42,552 nucleotides of DNA. Source: Methanosphaera sp. Its GTDB lineage: Archaea > Methanobacteriota > Methanobacteria > Methanobacteriales > Methanobacteriaceae. Where the stretch lies: positions 1 through 42,552 of the forward strand of contig JAFRMD010000113.1 of the NCBI GenBank assembly GCA_017430835.1. The letters run 5' to 3'. The notes under the pieces are model-generated. The model was given only the letters and a program-made list of their open reading frames with translations, was not told where the DNA came from and searched no databases. Shown here piece by piece: positions 36,243 to 42,552 of the stretch. Position 1 is the first letter of the stretch. Each line of letters starts with the position of its first letter. The position numbers and the translations under genes were made by a program.

Positions 36243-36581
36243 TCATTCTTGAATTATATTAATATCCACACCATCATAATCACATAACGATAGAATAGAA
36301 TTACCCTCAGTTATGGATTGCTTTTTATAGTCCACATCAAATTCATCCAATCTTTTTAACACATCATCCACATCATCTACGACAAAACCCACATTATTCA
36401 AGCCATATTCACCAGAGGAATCCTCAATCAACTCCAAATTTATATTTCCATCGGTTAACATGACAACAGAAATGCTGTCAGAATAATATTCATCCACAAC
36501 ATCCAAATCAAATATCTTTTTATAGAACTCCAAGGATTTTACAATATTTTTAACCTTAATTGAAGTATACTTAATTTTCAT
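36243..36581 (-). CDS. VOC (glyoxalase/bleomycin-resistance fold) protein
   Basis: The 112-residue protein has the paired beta-alpha-beta-beta-beta layout of the vicinal oxygen chelate superfamily. It begins KIKYTSIKVKNIVKSLEFYK, has INLELIEDS at the end of the first module and NNVGFVVDDVDDVLKRL opening the second, and ends DYDGVDINIIQE. The two usual metal-ligand Glu positions (LELIE and DINIIQE) are present, but the N-terminal His ligands of glyoxalase I are not obvious. Substrate unknown. I prefer the ATG at 36581, which has GGATG upstream, over the longer TTG form. Confidence 0.8.
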   Translation of the reverse strand: MKIKYTSIKVKNIVKSLEFYKKIFDLDVVDEYYSDSISVVMLTDGNINLELIEDSSGEYGLNNVGFVVDDVDDVLKRLDEFDVDYKKQSITEGNSILSLCDYDGVDINIIQE

Positions 36582-36653
36582 AATAACATCCAACAATAAT
36601 CATTATAAATATGTATTTAAAAATAGTTATATATAATATTTGGAAGTAAATTT

Positions 36654-37337
36654 ATGACTAATAATAAAGAAGAATTAAAGTTAATCGTTAAGTGTACTGA
36701 TGAAGTAAAGTACGGAAAATTATATGGACTGAATCAGGAAATACCCGAAGAAGAATTCAAAAAAGCTAAGCAATACATGACAAACTTTGCTCCTGCAGAC
36801 TTTCCGGACATAATGAAAATAAGCGGCAATCCAAGAGGATGGATGTGTACCCATGACGATGCACCCAAAGTAGAAGAAGCTCTCAATATAACAGAAACAC
36901 TTGCTAAAAGAGAGAAAGAACAGGCTGAAAAAAGCAAACATTATGATGAAAACAGAAAAATAAAGGAAGAAGCTCAGCTTAAGCTTGAAGAAATATTTTT
37001 CAGTGCATCACGACCCAAACAGAAACTGAACATCCTGCTAAAGGTAGCCGATGTTGTTTATGATCCGGCAAATAGCTTCAGGGACAACAGTTATTATGGT
37101 GGAGGTCATCTGTATATCATTCTAAAAAATAGCATATGGTATATAATGAACAATGGTAGGGAAGAAAACAATTGGAACATCAACAACATTGAAATCGATA
37201 ATGCCGGTGGAGCGGTAGGTTTCAAGGTTGCCTACTCGGATGAAGTGCATGATTTAATAAAGATTGTATCCGAAGAGAATATTTACTCCGGTGAAACTCT
37301 TAAAGAGGAAGATATGAACCTCAGTTGTGGTTTATAA
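36654..37337 (+). CDS. Hypothetical cytoplasmic protein
   Basis: A 227-residue soluble protein. The N-terminal part (1-80) includes GNPRGWMCTHDDAPKVEEAL. A charged helix follows (ETLAKREKEQAEKSKHYDEN), and then a C-terminal domain with SYYGGGHLYIILKNSIWYI and IDNAGGAVGFKVAYSDEV. I do not recognise a family. It is divergently placed from the VOC gene with about 70 bp between the starts, so the two promoters share that gap. Confidence 0.75.
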   Translation: MTNNKEELKLIVKCTDEVKYGKLYGLNQEIPEEEFKKAKQYMTNFAPADFPDIMKISGNPRGWMCTHDDAPKVEEALNITETLAKREKEQAEKSKHYDENRKIKEEAQLKLEEIFFSASRPKQKLNILLKVADVVYDPANSFRDNSYYGGGHLYIILKNSIWYIMNNGREENNWNINNIEIDNAGGAVGFKVAYSDEVHDLIKIVSEENIYSGETLKEEDMNLSCGL

Positions 37338-37415
37338 AAACCACAAAAACAATCATTTCTTTTTTAATACGTTTATTGTTTTTTCATAGCAATTATTTTT
37401 TAAAACAAACCAGAT

Positions 37416-38159
37416 TCATTTTCTTTTTATATTCTCGAATTGCTTCATGTATTCATTGTACTGTTTCTGTAACTGTTGAGCTTTTATAGTATCTGTATCC
37501 ATTGATTCATTAGTATTTTTATGACTTCCTGATTTATTACCATTATTGTTGGATTTTTTAGTGTATTTGAATCGTTTGATGAGTATTTTATTGTTTTTTG
37601 TCAATCTTTTGATTTGATTTTTATATTTGTAAATCTGATTAAGATATTTTTCTTCATTTTTTATTGCCGTGATATAGATTTCATTATTTTCTTCTGATTT
37701 AATGTTAAGACTTTCAATTAATCTTTGATTTTCTTCAGATAATTTTAGTACTTTGTCCTCCAAGTCATTTAATAATTCATCATATTTTTCATTATCTTTT
37801 ATTGTTGTTTCATAGTCATCGGTTACTTTGATGATTTGATTATTTAATCCTTCAATCATATCATCCAATTCTTGAACTTTCTTTGAATACTGGGAATTTT
37901 CATTCTCCAATTCTTCCTTTTGAATTAAAAGATTATCAATACGTTTATAATTATCAGACAACTCTTTTTCCAATTTAGTGATCTTCTTAGTATCCCCTGA
38001 ATCATCCGATTGAGATAAATAATATTCTCTGATTAAATTTGTTAAAGTTGGACCTATCTTTCCATAGGTTTTTCCTTCAACGGATTCAATCTTATTAACG
38101 AAATCATCCCATACCTCTTTATCCACACTTATTGACACTTGCTTAGTCTTTTTAGCCAT
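37416..38159 (-). CDS. Coiled-coil protein with ribbon-helix-helix-like N-terminus
   Basis: The N-terminal 50 residues (KKTKQVSISVDKEVWDDFVN, then TLTNLIREYYLS) resemble a ribbon-helix-helix DNA-binding strand and helices. Residues of about 58-205 form a long coiled coil (KLEKELSDNYKRIDNLLIQK and onward), and the tail is Lys/Asn-rich. It lies 43 bp downstream of the Kef-type antiporter gene on the same strand, with GGGGAT before the ATG, so it is probably co-transcribed. DNA binding is inferred from a weak pattern; a purely structural role is possible. Confidence 0.75.
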   Translation of the reverse strand: MAKKTKQVSISVDKEVWDDFVNKIESVEGKTYGKIGPTLTNLIREYYLSQSDDSGDTKKITKLEKELSDNYKRIDNLLIQKEELENENSQYSKKVQELDDMIEGLNNQIIKVTDDYETTIKDNEKYDELLNDLEDKVLKLSEENQRLIESLNIKSEENNEIYITAIKNEEKYLNQIYKYKNQIKRLTKNNKILIKRFKYTKKSNNNGNKSGSHKNTNESMDTDTIKAQQLQKQYNEYMKQFENIKRK

Positions 38160-38202
38160 TGAACTATCCCCTTTTTATAAAAAATAATGTGTTGGAGCTG
38201 TT

Positions 38203-40161
38203 CTAAACTCCCCTCTCTGCTTCATGTCCATCCTTAAAAAATTCATCAATGTTATTCTCGCTACCTGTAAATAATATCAAATCATCATGCTGCAATTCAA
38301 ATTTAGGACTTAAGCCGAGAATTGTCTTGTTGTCCCTTATAACAGCCGTCACCGTTAAGTCATGCTTTTTAAATCCATATTCATCCAACTTTCTTTTATC
38401 TTTCACGTATATTGAATCCACCATCAAATCAGTTAAGTTTTCATTTAACTTGGTTGTTAACTCTTCAGGTGCAATGGATCTGAATTCATAATAATTATCC
38501 GATCTTAACGTGTCAATTGTGTCGGTTATCTCATCAACATCCTTATCATAATAATCCATTAATTTGGTGAATATAACTATACTTGTCTCAAATTCCTCTG
38601 GAATTACCACATCAGCCCCAGCCTCATAAACTTCATCCACATTTTTAAGATATCTTGTTCTGACGATTATGTGAATATCCGGATTTAATCTTCTGGCCGC
38701 ATCAATCGTCTTCAATGTACTTTCATAGTTTGAGGTAGCTATTATTATACAATTTGCATCATTAATCTTAAGCTCTTTAAGTACAGACTCATTTGATGCA
38801 TTGCCATATATTATCGGAAGACCCAATGCCTTTTCCTTTTCCACAATCAACGGATTTAAGTCAACTATAACATAGGGGATGTGATAATGGTAACATGCAC
38901 GTGACAAGTTCTTTCCATTTACTCCGAAACCCACGATGATAACATGATCTTCCAATAATTGTGATTGTATCTCCTCCTGCTTAATCATAGTTAATTCTTC
39001 ATCGACGTGGAAGTAAGGTATCCTTTTGAATAAATCCACGACATGTGATGTAATCTTCTGCAAGAATGGCGTTGATGACATCGTAATGATGCTTACAGCC
39101 AAGAACGTTGTGAATACTTCCCTTGTTAATAAGCCATGTGTGATTCCTACCCCAGCAAGTACAAATGAAAACTCCCCAATCTGGGATAAGAGTATTGATA
39201 TTGCTATCGTAGTACGAATCGGTATATTCAATATTTCACCGGTTATTAACGTGGCTATAAACTTTACCACCAATACAAGTATGGATAATGCTATGATTAA
39301 AATGATATTGGAAATAAAATAGTTAACGTCAATCATCAAACCTATGGATATCAGGAAGATGCTCATGAATACATCCTGAAATGGTTGGATGTAACCTAAT
39401 GTCTGATGAGCATAATCCGTATTTGATATGATTAAACCTGCAATGAACGCTCCCAGCTCAGGTGATATTCCAATAGCGGTTGTTCCGAATGTAGTACCGA
39501 TACAAATAAACAATACCAGCAGCATATACAAATCCCTATTTTTTGTCTTTGCCGCCTCCTTAAGTGCTCTTGGAACAACAAACAAACCAACGACTACGAT
39601 AATCAATGCCAATGCAATCAGTTTAGTTAACACTGAGGGTAAGATGGTCAAATCTATTGATTCCCCACCCAATAGGGGTGTTAATAGCAGTATGAGTATT
39701 ACTGCAATATCCTGAAAGATTAAGATACCCAGTGTCACTCTTCCCTGAAGCGTATGGGTTAACTGTTTTTTCTGTATTAACTTCATTACTATAGCAGTAC
39801 TGCTGAAACATACCAGAAATCCCATGAATATTGCCTTGTTAACTGGCATTACATATAACGATAGCAACATCACAATTAATGTGGTAAGCACAACCTGTAA
39901 CAATCCACCCACTATAGCATAATGTTTTATTGCGGAAAATTTCTCTATTGAAAACTCCAAACCGATGATAAAGAGTAAAAATATAACTCCCAACTCAGAT
40001 ATACTCGTTATTATGGATGTTGATGTAATAAATTGTCCCAGTACAATACCCGTTAAAAATAGCCCAATCATTGATGGAAGTTTTAGTTTATTGAATATTA
40101 ATAATATTACAACCGCCGTAATCAATATTATTGACATAGTCTCTAATAAGTACAAATCCAT
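38203..40161 (-). CDS. Kef-type (CPA2) cation/proton antiporter with TrkA domains
   Basis: The 652-residue protein has an N-terminal membrane domain of about 12 helices (1-385). It includes ELGVIFLLFIIGLEF, FQDIAVILILL (Q149-D150) and SPELGAFIAGLIIS, typical of CPA2 antiporters. A TrkA-N/RCK nucleotide-binding domain follows, with GFGVNG at 411-416 and IVDLNP, and then a TrkA-C domain near 560-640 (SIYVKDKRKLDEYG). This class exchanges K+ or Na+ for H+ under control of NAD(H) or other ligands bound by the RCK domain. The length is normal. It heads a two-gene unit with the coiled-coil protein. Confidence 0.92.
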   Translation of the reverse strand: MDLYLLETMSIILITAVVILLIFNKLKLPSMIGLFLTGIVLGQFITSTSIITSISELGVIFLLFIIGLEFSIEKFSAIKHYAIVGGLLQVVLTTLIVMLLSLYVMPVNKAIFMGFLVCFSSTAIVMKLIQKKQLTHTLQGRVTLGILIFQDIAVILILLLTPLLGGESIDLTILPSVLTKLIALALIIVVVGLFVVPRALKEAAKTKNRDLYMLLVLFICIGTTFGTTAIGISPELGAFIAGLIISNTDYAHQTLGYIQPFQDVFMSIFLISIGLMIDVNYFISNIILIIALSILVLVVKFIATLITGEILNIPIRTTIAISILLSQIGEFSFVLAGVGITHGLLTREVFTTFLAVSIITMSSTPFLQKITSHVVDLFKRIPYFHVDEELTMIKQEEIQSQLLEDHVIIVGFGVNGKNLSRACYHYHIPYVIVDLNPLIVEKEKALGLPIIYGNASNESVLKELKINDANCIIIATSNYESTLKTIDAARRLNPDIHIIVRTRYLKNVDEVYEAGADVVIPEEFETSIVIFTKLMDYYDKDVDEITDTIDTLRSDNYYEFRSIAPEELTTKLNENLTDLMVDSIYVKDKRKLDEYGFKKHDLTVTAVIRDNKTILGLSPKFELQHDDLILFTGSENNIDEFFKDGHEAERGV

Positions 40162-40373
40162 AGTATAACCTGTTTATAAAAATCCTTAAAGTTAGTATTA
40201 TATTATATATTTGTTTATTAAAAATTATTAACTTAATGGTAAGATTTTTAATTTTAATGAAATAGTATACTTTGATATATACTGGAGAATATCTTAAATG
40301 AATAATTTATTAAAAAAAATAGCTTGTTATATTTAATATATTTGAAAAAAAAGAAGAATATAAGTAATTATAT

Positions 40374-42552
40374 CTAATTACTTAATGTAAGAGTTGAATT
40401 TGCTTCCAATCTTGGGTAATCAGTTGAAAGTAGTACAGCAGTAATTGTGTAATCTTTTAGTTTCCAACTTTCAGGGAATGTGTATTCAAGAACCGCTTCA
40501 TTGTTAACTATTTTAGCATAGATTACTTTACCGTTTTCATCTTTGAGTGATTTTCCATTGACTTTAAATACAACTTTTCCTTCATTAACTACCTTATCAT
40601 TATCTGTTAATGTTGCCTTGAGTGTGATTGGACTTCCCACCTTAGCAGTTACATCTTCAGTAGTTAATTGAGGTTCTTCAATTGAAGGACCTTCCTCTTC
40701 ATGTACATTTAAAGTTTCAAGTTCACTTTTAAGCATGTGTACCTGACTTGATGCTGTTGACTGTGCCTGTATAGTGAAATTCTTATCTGCCCATGATTCT
40801 GGGATTAGATAATTTTCAATTTTTGCAGTTCCATTTACTATTTTAGCATAGATTATTTTACCGTTTTCATCTTTAAGTGTTTTACCATTTACTTTGAAGG
40901 TTACTTTACCTTTGTTTATATCCTGTGATACTTCATTTTCAAAGTAGATGCTTGCCTGTATTGTGGCAGTTTGACCTTTGATGAAATCGGTTGTATCTAC
41001 CTTAAGCACATATCCTCTTATGTGATAGTTTATACTTGATTCTGCAGCTGCATGAGTATTGTTTCCTGCATATTTGAATGTTAATACATGTTCTCCAGGT
41101 TTTTGTGGAGTGTATATGTATGTGAATGTACCGTCATCACTTGGACCGGCAGTAGCTATTTCAACACCATCTTCATATATTGTGATTAGGTCAACATATG
41201 TGCCTTCATTTTCATCTGCAAATTTGAATACACCATTGATTACAGAAGATTCTGATTGATTGAATGCTGTTTCACCATCAACTGTTAATTGTATCTCGGT
41301 TGCATCAGGTTCTTTGACAATAATGGTAATTGTGCTTTCTGATTGTGCGTGTGTATTGTTTCCAACAAACATGAATGACAATTCATGAGAGCCAATTTCT
41401 GTTGCTACATATTCATAGCTTAATACACCATCCTGAGAAGGACCTAATAATGTGACAAATTCATCATTATCGCTTACTAGAATAGATCCAACATAAGTAC
41501 CTTCACTTTCACCAGCATAAGCAAACAATACATCTACTTTAGCAGTCTCATCAACGTATAATGATTCAGCATCACTAGTTACGGTGATTTCTGTTGCATC
41601 AGGTTCTTTAACTACTATTGTGACTGTATATTCACTGGCTATGTGACTTACGTTACCTGCGAATTTAAAGGTTATGTCATGACTTCCCACTTCTTTTGCC
41701 TGGTAGGTGTATGTTAATTTTCCATCAGCAGCTGGACCAACTGTTGCTATTTGTTCATCGTTGTCTGTAATAGTTAACTGTTCCACATAAGTACCTGTTG
41801 TTTGACCGACTAATGTGAATAATGCATCTATTTTCGCACTTTCATCTACGAATAATTCGGTAGCATTGGCAGTTAACATTATTGCTGTAGCGTTAGGTGC
41901 ATCCACTGTTATTATTATACTTGATTGACTTTCAGTATGACTTACATTACCCGCAAACTTAAATGTCAGATTATGGTTTCCGGGTGTTGTTCCATCAAAT
42001 ATATAGTTAAATACACCATCTGTTCCTGTTGGACCAACGGTTGCTACTTGTTTTCCATTATCTGTTACTGTTATTGAGTTTGCTTTTATGGCTTTGTTTG
42101 CTTCTTTGAATGTTCCTGTTATGTTTGCTTTTTCTGTTAAGTATATTGATGTTGTGTTTGATGTTAATGTTATGCTTGTGGTTGCAGGATCTTTTATTGT
42201 GATTGTTTGTGTTGCTTCACTTGCAAGATGACTTGCGTTTCCTGCAAACTTGAATGTTATGTTATGACTACCAGCCGCAGCAGCAGTATAGTTATAACTT
42301 ACAATACCATTGTTTCCACTAGGACCAACGCTGGTTATTTTAGTGTTATTATCATAAACATCCATACTGTTAACCTTAGCGGCAGCATTTTTAGCCTTGA
42401 ATGTAGCATTAAATGCAACTTTTTCAGTCACGTAAACACTTGAAGGACTTGCAACTACGGTGATTGAAGTCGGAATCTTATTTACTGTAACGGTTTTAGT
42501 AGCCTGACTTGCCTGATGACTTACATTACCGGCAAACCTAAAGCTAAGATTA
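40374..42552 (-). CDS. Ig-repeat surface protein 3, partial (5' end outside the window)
   Basis: The frame stays open from the stop at 40374 through the right edge; the last complete codons near the edge encode NLSFRFAGNVSH. At least 725 residues are present. Six or more Ig-like repeats of about 95-100 residues have the signature HxLTFKFAGNxSHxxSE followed by ITV(K/D)xPxAT. The C-terminus has two copies of a different module (KVTFKVNGKTLKDENGKIIY and its near-copy KVVFKVNGKSLKDENGKVIY) joined by an acidic linker. There is no C-terminal membrane helix. It is a secreted or surface protein by analogy with the two adhesins, but has no beta-helix part in this window. Confidence 0.88.
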   Translation of the reverse strand, partial: NLSFRFAGNVSHQASQATKTVTVNKIPTSITVVASPSSVYVTEKVAFNATFKAKNAAAKVNSMDVYDNNTKITSVGPSGNNGIVSYNYTAAAAGSHNITFKFAGNASHLASEATQTITIKDPATTSITLTSNTTSIYLTEKANITGTFKEANKAIKANSITVTDNGKQVATVGPTGTDGVFNYIFDGTTPGNHNLTFKFAGNVSHTESQSSIIITVDAPNATAIMLTANATELFVDESAKIDALFTLVGQTTGTYVEQLTITDNDEQIATVGPAADGKLTYTYQAKEVGSHDITFKFAGNVSHIASEYTVTIVVKEPDATEITVTSDAESLYVDETAKVDVLFAYAGESEGTYVGSILVSDNDEFVTLLGPSQDGVLSYEYVATEIGSHELSFMFVGNNTHAQSESTITIIVKEPDATEIQLTVDGETAFNQSESSVINGVFKFADENEGTYVDLITIYEDGVEIATAGPSDDGTFTYIYTPQKPGEHVLTFKYAGNNTHAAAESSINYHIRGYVLKVDTTDFIKGQTATIQASIYFENEVSQDINKGKVTFKVNGKTLKDENGKIIYAKIVNGTAKIENYLIPESWADKNFTIQAQSTASSQVHMLKSELETLNVHEEEGPSIEEPQLTTEDVTAKVGSPITLKATLTDNDKVVNEGKVVFKVNGKSLKDENGKVIYAKIVNNEAVLEYTFPESWKLKDYTITAVLLSTDYPRLEANSTLTLSN

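Noticed and set aside
1..42552. tRNA, rRNA or known riboswitch
   Set aside because: No cloverleaf-type GC-rich stretch or ribosomal sequence was noticed in any intergenic region. A tRNA and covariance-model scan would be needed to exclude small RNAs.

Overview
The window looks like the chromosome of a gut methanogen of the order Methanobacteriales, most likely Methanosphaera or a close relative. The DNA is very AT-rich. Starts are preceded by archaeal TATA-like boxes and GGAGG/GGTGAT ribosome-binding sites. There are three giant Asn/Thr-rich adhesin-like proteins. A block of methanogen-type genes (FmdE domain, CbiM, DUF2162-like, ExbB-like, DUF2149-like) is also present. The genus is inferred, not proven. 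I saw no tRNA, rRNA or CRISPR array.

Region 1 (1-15.2 kb) is a cell-surface locus on the minus strand. Two secreted beta-helix/Ig-repeat adhesins (942-6500 and 9965-15073) share a 15-bp dyad in the 5' leader. Each was once followed about 200 bp downstream by a copy of a 183-residue single-pass membrane protein (177-728 and 8150-8701). In the second cassette a zeta-like toxin/antitoxin pair now sits between the two genes and is bracketed by a 68-bp direct repeat made from the adhesin 3' end. An XRE regulator with a 14-bp palindrome in its leader lies between the cassettes.

Region 2 (15.2-24 kb) is a low-density accessory zone. It holds a 35-bp tandem repeat in front of an AAA+ ATPase gene, an ATPase gene truncated by an insertion sequence with 25-bp inverted ends, a frameshifted DDE transposase, a DnaJ-domain protein, and a second transposase broken by one in-frame stop.

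Region 3 (24-30.5 kb, plus strand) is the most interesting. A secreted, membrane-anchored protein with two FmdE-type HGHxC domains is followed by a Ser-rich surface protein, a CbiM-type metal permease, a small protein with a membrane segment at each end, a DUF2162-like membrane protein, and ExbB- and ExbD-like proteins. No ABC ATPase (CbiO) or CbiQ is present. I infer a proton-motive-force-driven metal or metal-cofactor uptake or processing system at the archaeal surface. The first two genes appear to start at AUA and AUU.

Region 4 (30.8-42.5 kb) is more ordinary: a sodium-dependent NSS-family transporter, a small secreted protein, CorA with a zinc-ribbon protein, a VOC protein, hypothetical proteins, a Kef-type antiporter with a downstream coiled-coil protein, and the 3' part of a third Ig-repeat surface protein that runs off the right edge.
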